DNA of 64,000 nucleotides from Amycolatopsis sp. A133 (GCF_031082405.1 NZ_JAVHJU010000024.1:1-64000), one strand, 5' to 3'; numbered from the stretch's first letter, positions 33,767 through 42,980 are shown. A program made the numbers and translations. Notes: generated by a model not told the origin, from the sequence alone.

Positions 33767-34597
33767 ATGCGGTGGCGCACGCTCCTCGGCTCGGCGTTGC
33801 TCCTGGTCACGGCGGCGGCGTGCGGACCGGCCACGGTTTCGCCGACCGACTCGCTCGTCACCCGGGCGAGTGCCACGGATCACCTGACCATCGGCATCCG
33901 GTTCGACGCGCCGGGGCTTTCGGAGCACACCGTCGACGGCCGGTTCGTCGGGTTCGACGTCGATGTCGCGACTTTCGTCGCGAGTGAGCTCGGCGTCTCC
34001 GCGAAGGACATCACCTGGCGCGAGACGACGCCGGCGTCGCGGGAAACGGACCTCACCTCCGGCGCGGTCGACCTGGTCGTGGCGACCTACTCGATCACCG
34101 ACAAGCGCAAGCAGCAGGTGTCGTTCGCCGGCCCGTACTTCACCACCGGCCAGGACCTGCTGGTGCGGCGGACGTCGGCCGACATCGCCGGGCCGGAGGC
34201 GCTCAACGGGCGGCGGCTGTGCTCGGTCAGCGGCTCGACACCGGCGCAGCAGGTGAAGGACAAGTACGCCCAGGCCGTCCAGCTGGTCGAGTACCCGCGG
34301 TACTCCGACTGCGTGACCGCGCTGCTCGCCGGGCAGATCGACGCGGTCACCACGGACGCGGTGATCCTGGCCGGCTACGTGGCGCGCGACCCGGAACTGC
34401 TGAAGATCGTCGGGAAGCCGTTCTCGAAGGAGAACTACGGCATCGGCTTGCGCAAGGACGACACCCAGGGGGTGGCCGCGGTCGACGACGCGATCCGGAA
34501 AATGATCTCCTCCGGCGAATGGCTGCGCTCGCTCAACGCGAACATCGGCCCGTCCGGTCCCCAGCTGCCCCCACCCCCCGAGGTCACGCCGAAGTGA
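33767..34597 (+). CDS. Polar amino acid (glutamate-type) ABC substrate-binding lipoprotein
   Basis: 276 residues, type II periplasmic-binding fold of the SBP_bac_3 family. Signal peptide with lipobox TAAAC near residue 18. Core motifs are LTIGIRFDAPGLS, RFVGFDVDVATFVASELG, TSGAVDLVVATYSITDKRKQQVSFAGPYFTTGQDLLV and IDAVTTDAVILAGY. GGAGGGAG precedes the ATG at 33767. No permease or ATPase gene is adjacent, so it must work with a transporter elsewhere or act as a sensor. Its stop overlaps the start of the hrpB gene (GTGA), an odd functional pairing. Confidence 0.9.
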   Translation: MRWRTLLGSALLLVTAAACGPATVSPTDSLVTRASATDHLTIGIRFDAPGLSEHTVDGRFVGFDVDVATFVASELGVSAKDITWRETTPASRETDLTSGAVDLVVATYSITDKRKQQVSFAGPYFTTGQDLLVRRTSADIAGPEALNGRRLCSVSGSTPAQQVKDKYAQAVQLVEYPRYSDCVTALLAGQIDAVTTDAVILAGYVARDPELLKIVGKPFSKENYGIGLRKDDTQGVAAVDDAIRKMISSGEWLRSLNANIGPSGPQLPPPPEVTPK

Positions 34598-37074
34598 AGC
34601 TCCCCGACCTGCCCGTCAGGTCCGTGCTGCCCGACGTCGTCGCCGCGCTGGACGCGCACGGCACCGCGGTGCTCGTGGCCCCGCCCGGCACGGGCAAGAC
34701 GACGCTGGTGCCGTTGGCGCTGGCTTCGGCCGGCGCGGGCCGGGTGGTGGTCGCCGAGCCGCGGCGGCTGGCGGCGCGGGCCGCGGCGGCGCGGATGGCG
34801 GCGCTGCTGGGTGAACCGGTCGGCGAGACGGTGGGCTACGCCGTGCGCGGCGACCGGAAGGTGTCCGCGCGGACCCGCATCGAGGTCGTGACGTCGGGGC
34901 TGCTGGTGCGGCGCGTGCAGGGCGACCCGGAGCTGCCCGGCGTCTCGACGGTCCTGCTCGACGAGTGCCACGAGCGGCACCTGGACGCGGACCTGCTGCT
35001 GGCGCTGCTCCTGGACGTCCGCGCGGGCCTGCGCGACGACCTGCGGCTGCTGGCGACGTCGGCGACGGTCGCGGCGGGGCGGCTGGCTTCGCTGCTCGGC
35101 GACGCCCCGGTGGTGACGGCCACCGCGCGGACCTACCCGGTGGAGTTCTCCTACGTTCCGCCCGCTCGCGGCGAGCGCGTGGAGGCCTGCGTCGCGCGGG
35201 CGGTGCGGACGGCGTTGGCGGCGGGAGACGGCGACGTGCTCGCGTTCCTGCCGGGGGCCGGGGAAATCGCGCGGACGTCGGGACTGCTGTCTTTGTCCGA
35301 ATCGGACACTGTGGACGTTCTCCCGCTGCACGGCCGGTTGCCGGCGGCGCACCAGGACGACGCGCTGCGGCCGCGTGACCGGCGCCGGGTGGTGCTGGCG
35401 ACGGCGGTGGCGGAGTCGAGCCTGACGGTGCCGGGCGTACGCGCGGTGGTGGACTCGGGTTTGGCGCGCGTGCCGCGCGTCGACCACCGGCGCGGGCTGC
35501 CGGGCCTGGCCACGGTCCGGGTGTCGGCGGCGGTGGCCACGCAGCGGTCCGGCCGCGCGGGGCGCGAGGCGCCGGGACGGGCTTACCGTTGCTGGGCGGA
35601 GCACGAGCAGGCGACGCTGCCGCCGTACCCGGAGCCGGAGATCCGCACGGCCGAGCTGGCCCGGCTGGCCTTGGAGCTGGCGTGCTGGTCGACCCCCGAC
35701 GGCAGCGGGCTGGCCTGGTGGGACCCACCGGGCGAGGGCGCACTGGCGGCGGGCCGCGCCCTGCTGGTGACGCTGGGCGCAACGGACGCATCGGGAGCGG
35801 TGACACCGCGCGGACGGCGGATGGCGGACCTGGGCTTGCACCCCCGGCTGGCCCGCGCGCTGCTGGACGGATCGTCCGAGGTGGGCGCCCGCAACGCGGC
35901 AGAGGTGGTGGCCCTGCTGGACGCGGGCGCAACCTTGACGGACGTGAACGCGGAGCTGAGGCGCCTGCGCTCGGCCGGCGACGAAGGAGCACGACGCTGG
36001 AAGCGCGAGGTGCGGCGGCTCGAGGGCTTGGTTTCGGGCCACCGAGCCGATTCACGACCGGCCGATCGCTTCGGTACGGCCCCGGCCGGCGGCGGCAGCG
36101 GCGAACCGGCCGGCCGTTCGGCCCGGACCGGCGGCCACCGGCCCGATCCCGCGCTGGTCGTCGCGCTCGCCCACCCCGAGCGGCTCGCCCGGCGCCGTCC
36201 GGGCGGTGCCCCCGTCTACCTCATGGCCGGCGGTACCGCCGCCGAGCTCCCGGCCGGCAGCGGCCTCGACTCCGAATGGCTGGCCATCGCCGAAGCCACC
36301 CGGGACCCCGGCCGCGTCCACGGCACCATCCGCCTCGCCGCGGCCGCCGACGAATCCCTCGCCGTCCGTGTCGGCCCGGTGACCGAAGCCGACGAAGTCA
36401 CCTGGGACGGCGATGTTGTCGCCCGGCGGGTCCGCAAGCTCGGCGCCATCACCCTGTCCGAGAAACCGCTCAAGAACGCCGACGTCCACGACGCCCTCCT
36501 GACCGGCCTCCGCGAAACCGGCCTCGGCCTCCTCAAGTGGAGCCAGGACGCGACCCGGCTGCGCGAACGCCTGGCCTTCCTGCACCGCGTCCTCGGCCCG
36601 CCGTGGCCCGCGGTCGACGACGCCGCCCTCCTGTCCGATGTGGACAGCTGGCTCAACCTGGGCAGCGCCCGTCGCAAGGCGGACCTCGCGAACATCGACG
36701 CGGGCGCCGCCCTCAAAGCCCTCCTCCCCTGGCCGGAAGCCGCGAAGCTGGACGACCTCGCCCCCGACCGCCTCGAAGTGCCGTCGGGGTCACGGATCCG
36801 CGTCGACTACACCGGCGACCGGCCCGTCCTGGCCGTGAAGCTGCAGGAAACCTTCGGCTGGACCGACACGCCCGTGCTCGCCGGCGTCCCGGTGGTGCTG
36901 CACCTGCTCTCCCCCGCCGGCCGCCCCGCGGCGATCACCGCCGACCTCGCGGGCTTCTGGACGTCCGGTTACCCGGCCGTGCGCGCCGACCTGCGCGGCC
37001 GCTACCCGAAGCACCCCTGGCCGGAAGACCCGGCCGGTGCCGTCCCGACCCGGCACACCCGCCGCCGCGGCTGA
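34594..37074 (+). CDS. hrpB: ATP-dependent RNA helicase HrpB
   Basis: 826 residues, a DEAH/RHA-family helicase. Walker A is APPGTGKTTLVPLAL near residue 32, motif II is LLDECHERHLDADLLL, motif III is ATSATV, and motif VI is TQRSGRAGREAPGRAYRCW. The HrpB-specific C-terminal domain ends with FWTSGYPAVRADLRGRYPKHPWPEDP. The family is non-essential and its RNA target is unknown in most bacteria. Codon composition is uniform up to the end. The GTG start overlaps the binding-protein stop. Confidence 0.95.
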   Translation: MKLPDLPVRSVLPDVVAALDAHGTAVLVAPPGTGKTTLVPLALASAGAGRVVVAEPRRLAARAAAARMAALLGEPVGETVGYAVRGDRKVSARTRIEVVTSGLLVRRVQGDPELPGVSTVLLDECHERHLDADLLLALLLDVRAGLRDDLRLLATSATVAAGRLASLLGDAPVVTATARTYPVEFSYVPPARGERVEACVARAVRTALAAGDGDVLAFLPGAGEIARTSGLLSLSESDTVDVLPLHGRLPAAHQDDALRPRDRRRVVLATAVAESSLTVPGVRAVVDSGLARVPRVDHRRGLPGLATVRVSAAVATQRSGRAGREAPGRAYRCWAEHEQATLPPYPEPEIRTAELARLALELACWSTPDGSGLAWWDPPGEGALAAGRALLVTLGATDASGAVTPRGRRMADLGLHPRLARALLDGSSEVGARNAAEVVALLDAGATLTDVNAELRRLRSAGDEGARRWKREVRRLEGLVSGHRADSRPADRFGTAPAGGGSGEPAGRSARTGGHRPDPALVVALAHPERLARRRPGGAPVYLMAGGTAAELPAGSGLDSEWLAIAEATRDPGRVHGTIRLAAAADESLAVRVGPVTEADEVTWDGDVVARRVRKLGAITLSEKPLKNADVHDALLTGLRETGLGLLKWSQDATRLRERLAFLHRVLGPPWPAVDDAALLSDVDSWLNLGSARRKADLANIDAGAALKALLPWPEAAKLDDLAPDRLEVPSGSRIRVDYTGDRPVLAVKLQETFGWTDTPVLAGVPVVLHLLSPAGRPAAITADLAGFWTSGYPAVRADLRGRYPKHPWPEDPAGAVPTRHTRRRG

Positions 37075-37173
37075 TCCCTGCCGAAAGTCGGGGGTCACCC
37101 GCGACCGTCGTCCGATGTCCCCGGTACCCCGGGAACCGCAAACTCCCGGTACAGGCGAAAACCGGGAGGAAAG

Positions 37174-38088
37174 ATGATCACGCTTCGAGGACTCACGAAG
37201 CGCTACGGGGAGAAAACGGTGGTCGACGCGCTCACGTGCGACGTCGCCCCGGGCCAGGTGACCGGGTTCCTCGGCCCCAACGGCGCCGGGAAGTCGACGA
37301 CCATGCGGATGACCGTCGGGCTCGACCACCCGCAGGCGGGCGAGGTCCTGGTCGGCGGGCAGCGCTACGCCGAGCTGCGGCACCCGCTGCGGGAGGTCGG
37401 CGCGCTGCTCGACGCCAAGGCCCTGCACCCCGGCCGCAGCGCCGGCAAGCACCTCCTGTCCATGGCGCGCAGCAACGGCATCGCGGCGAGCCGTGTCGAA
37501 GAGGTGCTGGCGACCGTCGGGCTTTCCGACGTCGCCGGCAAGCGGGCCGGGCAGTTCTCGCTCGGCATGGGCCAGCGGCTGGGCATCGCGGGCGCGCTGC
37601 TCGGCGACCCGGGTGTCCTGCTGTTCGACGAGCCGGTCAACGGCCTCGACCCCGACGGCGTCCGCTGGGTGCGGCAGCTGATGCGGTCGCTGGCGGCCGA
37701 GGGGCGGACGGTGTTCGTCTCGAGCCACCTGATGAGCGAGATGCAGCTGACCGCCGACCACCTGGTGGTGATCGGCAAGGGCAAGCTGCTGGCCGACGCG
37801 CCGGTCGCGGAGTTCATCGCGGGCAATTCCCGCACAACGGTGTCGGTCCGCGTCCCGGCCGACGCCGAACGCTCCACTTTGGACGCCCGATTGCGCGCGG
37901 AGGGCGGGCTGACGCACCCGGGCGAGCCGGGCGAACTGGTGGTGGACGGCCTCGACGTCACCCGCGTCGGCGACCTCGTGCACGAACTCGGGATCCGCGT
38001 GCACGGGCTCGCCGAGCGGACGGCGTCGCTCGAGCAGGCCTACATGGAACTGACCGCTTCTTCGGTGGAATACGGGGTGTCGGCATGA
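37174..38088 (+). CDS. ABC-2 type exporter ATP-binding protein
   Basis: 304 residues. Walker A GPNGAGKST, signature FSLGMGQRLGIAGAL, Walker B VLLFDEPVNGLDPDGVRW, and SSHLMSEMQLTADHLVVI, followed by the C-terminal domain usual for DrrA/BcrA-like exporters. Gly-Met-Gly in the signature is normal for this subgroup. A strong GGGAGGA precedes the ATG. It pairs with the permease that begins in its ATGA overlap. Substrate unknown; lantibiotic, peptide or drug efflux are usual for the family. Confidence 0.92.
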   Translation: MITLRGLTKRYGEKTVVDALTCDVAPGQVTGFLGPNGAGKSTTMRMTVGLDHPQAGEVLVGGQRYAELRHPLREVGALLDAKALHPGRSAGKHLLSMARSNGIAASRVEEVLATVGLSDVAGKRAGQFSLGMGQRLGIAGALLGDPGVLLFDEPVNGLDPDGVRWVRQLMRSLAAEGRTVFVSSHLMSEMQLTADHLVVIGKGKLLADAPVAEFIAGNSRTTVSVRVPADAERSTLDARLRAEGGLTHPGEPGELVVDGLDVTRVGDLVHELGIRVHGLAERTASLEQAYMELTASSVEYGVSA

Positions 38089-38870
38089 CTGCACCGGTCG
38101 AGGTCCGCGGCGGCGGTTTGCCGGGCGCGGTGGCTTCGGAGTGGACGAAGTTCTGGTCGGTCCGCGCGACCTGGTGGTGCCTGGTGGGCGGCACGGCGCT
38201 GCTGTTGTTCTACAGCACGCTGTCGGCGATCGCCCAGAACGTCGGCGACGAGCCGCAGGGTGCCCACACGATCGCGTTGGGCGGCGGTTTCTACCTGGCC
38301 CAGTTCGCGGTGATCGCACTGGCGACGCTGTTCGTGACGAGCGAGTACGCCGGCGGCGGCATCCGGTCGACGCTGCTGTGGACCCCGGTCCGCTCCCGGG
38401 TGGTCCTGGCGAAGGCGGCGGTGCTGGCACCGGTCCTGTTCGCCTACGGCGTGCTGCTGTCGTGCGCCGGAATGGCACTGGCAAGCGTGGTGATGAACGG
38501 CCACGGCCTGCCGACGTCGTTCGCAGCGGGCTTCACGGTGGCGTCGGGCATGGGCGGCTACTTCGCCCTGACCGGCTTGCTGTGCACGGGCATCGGCTGG
38601 GCACTGCGCAGCGCGGCCGGGACGCTGGTTTCGGTGATCGTGCTGCTGGTTCCGTTGCCGCTGATCGTGGCGTCGCTGGGCTTGCCGGAGGCGATCCCGT
38701 ATTTCCCGGGCATCGCCGGGGTGAACGCCATGGTCGAAGAGGGCCGGCCGAACCCGATCACGATGACGGCGGCACCGTACGCGCCTTGGGTGGGGCTGGT
38801 GATCTGCGCGGTTTGGGCAGCGGCGGCGTTACTGGCGGGGGCGGCGGTGTTGCGCCGTCGGGACGCTTGA
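38085..38870 (+). CDS. ABC-2 type exporter permease
   Basis: 261 residues, about six membrane helices. Opens with AVASEWTKFWSVRATWW, the start typical of ABC-2 permeases of this family, then YLAQFAVIALATLFVTSEYAGGGIRSTLLWTPVRSRVVLAK. Works with the ATPase encoded just upstream. Confidence 0.9.
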   Translation: MTAPVEVRGGGLPGAVASEWTKFWSVRATWWCLVGGTALLLFYSTLSAIAQNVGDEPQGAHTIALGGGFYLAQFAVIALATLFVTSEYAGGGIRSTLLWTPVRSRVVLAKAAVLAPVLFAYGVLLSCAGMALASVVMNGHGLPTSFAAGFTVASGMGGYFALTGLLCTGIGWALRSAAGTLVSVIVLLVPLPLIVASLGLPEAIPYFPGIAGVNAMVEEGRPNPITMTAAPYAPWVGLVICAVWAAAALLAGAAVLRRRDA

Positions 38871-38892
38871 CTCGGATCAGCTACCGGCTGGG

Positions 38893-38919
38893 CCCCGGCG
38901 GTCTTCCTGGCTGCCGGGG
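38893..38919 (+). terminator. Hairpin after the ABC-2 exporter operon
   Basis: CCCCGGC pairs with GCCGGGG across a 13-base loop, 23 bp after the permease stop. The remaining gap to the TetR stop at 38992 shows nothing else. Confidence 0.45.
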
Positions 38920-38991
38920 CTTCGGCCGCGAGCCCGATGTCGCACCGCCACAACGCCCGATCACGTCAGGGCTGTGGACAACCGGCCCGAG

Positions 38992-39540
38992 TCACCCCAC
39001 CACGATCCCCGCCAGGATCTCCCGGGCGCTCGCCAGCAGCTCCTCCAAGCCAGGCGGCGCAAGCGATCCCGTCCCCGCCAGCGCCCCGAAGATCGTCCCC
39101 TCCATCCAGTCCACCACCACCCTCGCGTGCCGCTCCGGCTCCGGTGAACCCGCCGCCTCCAGCACCGAAGCCGCGCGGTGGCGGATCTGCAGACCGCCCT
39201 CGTCGTACACCGCTCGCAACTCCGGGCGCCGCGTGGCCTCCAACGCGAACTCGTAGCGCGCCAGCATGCGCGTCCGGCCCGCAGTAATCGCCTCGAATGC
39301 GTATTCCGCAACGAATTCCGCCAACCCGCCGCCACCTCCGCCGGCAAGCGGAACCTGGTCCAGGACGACGATCCGCGTGATCGTCAGCTCCAGCAGCGCC
39401 GCCCGCGTGCGCGCGTAGTAGGACGTCGACCCCACCGGCAGTCCCGCGGCGCGGTCCACCGCGCGGTGGGTCAACCCGCGCATCCCCTCCGCCGCGATCA
39501 CCGAGATCGCCGCGTCGGCAATCACATCCACCCGTTCCAC
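38992..39540 (-). CDS. TetR-family repressor of the adjacent FAD monooxygenase
   Basis: 182 residues. The N-terminal helix-turn-helix is VIADAAISVIAAEGMRGLTHRAVDRAAGLPVGSTSYYARTRAALL, a typical TetR pattern; the C-terminal ligand domain is diverged. The GTG at 39540 is used; it is only ten bases from a tandem operator and has no ribosome site, so the message may be leaderless or very short-leadered. Divergent from the monooxygenase gene, whose substrate probably is the inducer. Confidence 0.9.
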   Translation of the reverse strand: MERVDVIADAAISVIAAEGMRGLTHRAVDRAAGLPVGSTSYYARTRAALLELTITRIVVLDQVPLAGGGGGGLAEFVAEYAFEAITAGRTRMLARYEFALEATRRPELRAVYDEGGLQIRHRAASVLEAAGSPEPERHARVVVDWMEGTIFGALAGTGSLAPPGLEELLASAREILAGIVVG

Positions 39541-39549
39541 GAAAACGCA

Positions 39550-39583
39550 CTCTACAGGTGTAGAGTCCTCTACACCTGTAGAG
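39550..39583. promoter_or_regulatory. Tandem TetR operator between the repressor and monooxygenase genes
   Basis: Two 16-bp palindromes, CTCTACAGGTGTAGAG and CTCTACACCTGTAGAG, separated by TC; each is exactly self-complementary apart from its two-base centre. The second ends at the edge of the monooxygenase ribosome site (GGAGG, 39584-39588), so bound repressor would block both promoters. Confidence 0.8.
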
Positions 39584-39591
39584 GAGGCGTT

Positions 39592-40725
39592 ATGCACGCG
39601 ATAGTGGTCGGTGGCGGCATCGGCGGCCTGGCCGCGGCCGCAGGGCTGCACCGGGTCGGCTGGACGGTCACCGTCCTGGAGAAAGCACCGGAGTTCGGCG
39701 ACGTCGGCGCCGGGATCTCGCTCTGGCCGAACGCCCTGCGCTGCCTCGACGAACTCGGCGTCGACCTCGGGCCACACCTGGCCGCGCAGCAGACCGGCGG
39801 CTTCCGCGACCACCGCGGCCGCCGGATCACCCGCTTCGACGCCGCCGGATTCGAACGGCGGCACGGGAGGCCGCTCGGCGCGATCCACCGGCGCGACCTC
39901 ATCGCCGCCCTTCGTGACGCCGTCCCGGCCGAAAGCCTCAAGACCGGCGCCGAAGTCACCGAAGTCCGCGAAGACGGCCTGGTCCGCTACAACGACAGCG
40001 AACTGCGCGCCGACCTCGTCGTCGCGGCCGACGGCATCCACAGCCGGATCCGCGCAGCGCTCTTCCCGCACCACCCGGCCCCGGCCTACTCGGGCAGCAC
40101 GGCGTTCCGCGGCGTCGCGCACCTCCCCGGCACCGGGCTCAGCACGAGCTTCGGCCGCGGCACCGAAGTCGGCATCCTCCCGCTGACCGGCGGCGACGTC
40201 TACTGGTGGATCTCGCGCGTCGCCGAACCGGGCGAACGAACCGTCGACCTCAAGCACGCCTTCAAGGACTGGCACGAACCGATCCCCGCCCTCCTCGACG
40301 CCACTGCGCCCGAAGCCGTGCTGCACCACGACCTCTACTACCTCGCCACCCCGCTCCCGACCTACACCCGCGGCCGGATCGCGCTGCTCGGCGACGCCGC
40401 CCACGCGATGCCGCCGTTCCTCGGCCAGGGCGGCTGCCAGGCCATCGAAGACGCCGTCGTGCTCGCCCACGCCGTGTCCACACAGGACTTGAGCACCGCT
40501 CTCGAGCACTACGACCAGCAGCGACGGCCCCGCAGCCAGAAGGTCGTCCGCGAGTCCGTCCGGATGGGCAAACTCGGTCCGCAGCTGACCAACCCCGTCG
40601 CGGCAGGCCTGCGCACCGCCCTGCTGAAGTGCCTCCCGGCGAAGGCGACGGCCCGCGTGGGCGCGGGGATCACGGGCTGGCGGCCGCCGCGTCTCCCCCG
40701 ACCAGTCCCGCCTCGTACGCCGTGA
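39592..40725 (+). CDS. FAD-dependent monooxygenase (PHBH/salicylate hydroxylase type)
   Basis: 377 residues. FAD-binding GxGxxG in IVVGGGIGGLAAAAGLHRVG, the DG motif in LVVAADGIHSRIRAAL, and the GD motif in GRIALLGDAAHAMPPFLGQGGCQAIEDA define a class A flavoprotein hydroxylase for an aromatic or related substrate. GGAGG precedes the ATG. Expression is controlled by the divergent TetR repressor. The 3' end overlaps the convergent response-regulator gene by 56 bp. Confidence 0.92.
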   Translation: MHAIVVGGGIGGLAAAAGLHRVGWTVTVLEKAPEFGDVGAGISLWPNALRCLDELGVDLGPHLAAQQTGGFRDHRGRRITRFDAAGFERRHGRPLGAIHRRDLIAALRDAVPAESLKTGAEVTEVREDGLVRYNDSELRADLVVAADGIHSRIRAALFPHHPAPAYSGSTAFRGVAHLPGTGLSTSFGRGTEVGILPLTGGDVYWWISRVAEPGERTVDLKHAFKDWHEPIPALLDATAPEAVLHHDLYYLATPLPTYTRGRIALLGDAAHAMPPFLGQGGCQAIEDAVVLAHAVSTQDLSTALEHYDQQRRPRSQKVVRESVRMGKLGPQLTNPVAAGLRTALLKCLPAKATARVGAGITGWRPPRLPRPVPPRTP

Positions 40726-41344
40726 TCGCCGCCTGTACCCGGTTCTTCGCGCCGAGCCGGGTCAGGATCGTGCTCACGTGCGCCTTCACCGTGCCCTCCA
40801 CGACGAACATCTTCGCCGCGATGTCTGCATTGGACAGTCCGGACCCGAGCAGTGTCAGCACTTCCCGCTCGCGCGGGGTCAGCGCCGCGATCCGCTCGCG
40901 GGCCGCGGCGGCGCGCGCCAGCTGCCCGCCGGAGAGCCGGGCGATCACCCGCTGCGCCACCTTCGGCGAGAGGAACGCGGCCCCGCCGGCGACGGCGTGG
41001 ATGCCGGAGAGGAGCTCGCGCGGGTCGCCCGACTTCAGCAGGAACCCGCCCGCGCCGAGGCCGAGCGCGCGCTCGATGTAGTCGTCCTCGCCGAACGTCG
41101 TCAGCATGATCACGCCGGTGGCCGGCAGCAGCCGCCGGATCTCGGCGGCCGCGCCGAGGCCGTCCAGCACCGGCATCCGGATGTCCAGCAGGACGACGTC
41201 CGGGTGCGTGGCCAGCACCTGGGAAACCGCTTCCCGGCCGTCGGCGGCTTCGGCGACGACCTCGATCCCGGGATCCGCGCCGAGGATCGCCGCCACCCCC
41301 GCCCGCATCATCGCTTCGTCGTCGGCCAGCACGACCCTGATCAC
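40670..41344 (-). CDS. NarL/LuxR-family response regulator
   Basis: 224 residues. Receiver domain with acidic pocket DDE, phosphoacceptor Asp in VVLLDIRMPVLDG, and Lys in FLLKSGDPREL. The DNA-binding domain begins LTPREREVLTLLGSGLSNADIAAKMFVVEGTVKAHVSTILTRLGAKNR. The GTG start is in a GTGA overlap with the kinase stop, so start and pairing are clear. Target genes unknown. Confidence 0.93.
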   Translation of the reverse strand: MIRVVLADDEAMMRAGVAAILGADPGIEVVAEAADGREAVSQVLATHPDVVLLDIRMPVLDGLGAAAEIRRLLPATGVIMLTTFGEDDYIERALGLGAGGFLLKSGDPRELLSGIHAVAGGAAFLSPKVAQRVIARLSGGQLARAAAARERIAALTPREREVLTLLGSGLSNADIAAKMFVVEGTVKAHVSTILTRLGAKNRVQAAITAYEAGLVGGDAAAASP

Positions 41345-42921
41345 GGTGCCCCCTCGGCGAACCTGTCCTTGGCGACCAGTCTCCCACCGGCGAAACACAG
41401 CCGGTAGGCGGCGTAATCGTTGTTCAGCCACGACCTGCCGGTGCCGTAGTACTCGCAGGCGGCGCCCGGTACCGGCGGCAGCGGCGGCTCGCCCCGCACC
41501 GGACGGGCGACGCGCTCACGCTCGGGCAGCTCCGGCACGATCTCGGCGCGCGGCTGCCCGATCCGCAGCCGCTCGTAGACCCCGGCGGGCAGCTCCGAGG
41601 AATTCCACTGGTAGAGGAACGCGATGCCGGCGATCGCGACGACCATCGCGAACAGGCCGAGCGGGACGACGACCGCCTGGACCAGGCTCCGCCGCACGTC
41701 CCGCCGGGCCAGCTCGAGAGCCCGGGCCGACGTCGACTGCCCGGCCTCGTCGTCGGTGGCGGTATCGGCATCGGTGGACGGCTCGGCCGGCGCGGCCCCG
41801 TGCGGCAGCGTCGCGGTCACGGCGAACCCGCCGTCGCGGGGGCCGGCCCGCAGCGTGCCACCGACGAGCCGGACGCGTTCGCGCAGGCCGATCAGCCCGA
41901 CGTGCCCGGACGCGGCCCCCGGCAACGGCCCGGCGGGCGGCGGGGCGTTGACCACGCTGACGTCGGTTCGCGCGCCGGCACTGGTCACCCGGACCGCCAC
42001 GGCGGCGCCCGGCGCGTGCTTGGCCACGTTCGTCAGCGCTTCCTGCACCACGCGGTAGGCGGCCCGGGCGACCATCGGCGGCGCTCCCGCAGCGTCCACT
42101 GTGGACTCGATGAGGAGACCGGAGGCCCGCGCGCGGGAGAGCAGCTCGCCGAGGTCGCCCTGCACCGGCTCGACCGGCGCGGCGTCCTCGCGCAGCACGC
42201 CGATGATTTCGCGCAGCCGCTCGGTCGCGGTCGCGGCGCTCGTCCGCAGCTGGGCCGCGGCGTCGCGCTGGGCGTCGTCGAGCCCGCCGGCGACCTCCAG
42301 CGCGGCGGCGCGGACGGCGATCAGGCTCAGCTCGTGGCCCAGCGAGTCGTGCATGTCGCTGGCGATCCGCGCGCGCTCGCGCAGCCGGGCCTGCGCGGCG
42401 ACCAGCCGCTGCCTGCTCTCCATCTCCTCGGCCCGGCGCCAGCCCGTGCGGGCGAGCTCGCCGCGGACCCGGACGTACCGGCCGAGCAGCCACGGCGACA
42501 ACCCGGCGAACACGAGGATCGCGACCATCGCCGCCCAGTCGCCCAGCCCGTCCTGGCCGAAGACGAGCGCGATCGGCAGCCCCAGGACGGCGCAGGCCAC
42601 CCCGGTCAGGATCCCCGGCCGGGCGCGCGGCATCCGCAGCCCGGCCTGGTAGCTCATCGCGACCAGCACGAAGATCACCCACACCGGCACGTGGTCGCCG
42701 TACGGGAACGGCACGGCCAGCGCCCCGGCCAGCGCGATGCCGAGCGAGACGACCGGGTACCGCCGGGCCGTCGCCACCGAGCCGGCCACGACGGCGAGGC
42801 CGGCGGCCAGCTCCACGTACGACCGGGTTTCCAGCGTCCCCACGACGACGGTGAAGGCGAGGAACGCCCCGAGGGCGACGTCGAGCAGCAGCCGCCACCT
42901 ACGCTTCGTCACCTCCCGCAC
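41341..42921 (-). CDS. NarL-type sensor histidine kinase with extra C-terminal membrane and external domain
   Basis: 526 residues. About five N-terminal membrane helices (residues 10-155) precede the HisKA_3 dimerisation motif RARIASDMHDSLGHELSLIAVRA and a HATPase with the N-box EALTNVAKHAPG and GHVGLIGLRERV. Unusually, after the ATPase there is an acidic linker, another membrane helix (AVVVPLGLFAMVVAIAGIAFLY) and about 80 external residues (YERLRIGQPRAEIVPELPERER to WLNNDYAAYRLCFAGGRLVAKD). The external part resembles SmpA/BamE-type folds and carries two cysteines. It may be a second sensor. The GTG at 42921 lacks a clear ribosome site; a GTG nine bases downstream is an alternative. Confidence 0.88.
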   Translation of the reverse strand: MREVTKRRWRLLLDVALGAFLAFTVVVGTLETRSYVELAAGLAVVAGSVATARRYPVVSLGIALAGALAVPFPYGDHVPVWVIFVLVAMSYQAGLRMPRARPGILTGVACAVLGLPIALVFGQDGLGDWAAMVAILVFAGLSPWLLGRYVRVRGELARTGWRRAEEMESRQRLVAAQARLRERARIASDMHDSLGHELSLIAVRAAALEVAGGLDDAQRDAAAQLRTSAATATERLREIIGVLREDAAPVEPVQGDLGELLSRARASGLLIESTVDAAGAPPMVARAAYRVVQEALTNVAKHAPGAAVAVRVTSAGARTDVSVVNAPPPAGPLPGAASGHVGLIGLRERVRLVGGTLRAGPRDGGFAVTATLPHGAAPAEPSTDADTATDDEAGQSTSARALELARRDVRRSLVQAVVVPLGLFAMVVAIAGIAFLYQWNSSELPAGVYERLRIGQPRAEIVPELPERERVARPVRGEPPLPPVPGAACEYYGTGRSWLNNDYAAYRLCFAGGRLVAKDRFAEGAP

Positions 42922-42980
42922 GGGTTCGAAGCTACAAGGCGTGACAACGGCCGACCACTGCCAAAAGTCAACCTTTCAGC

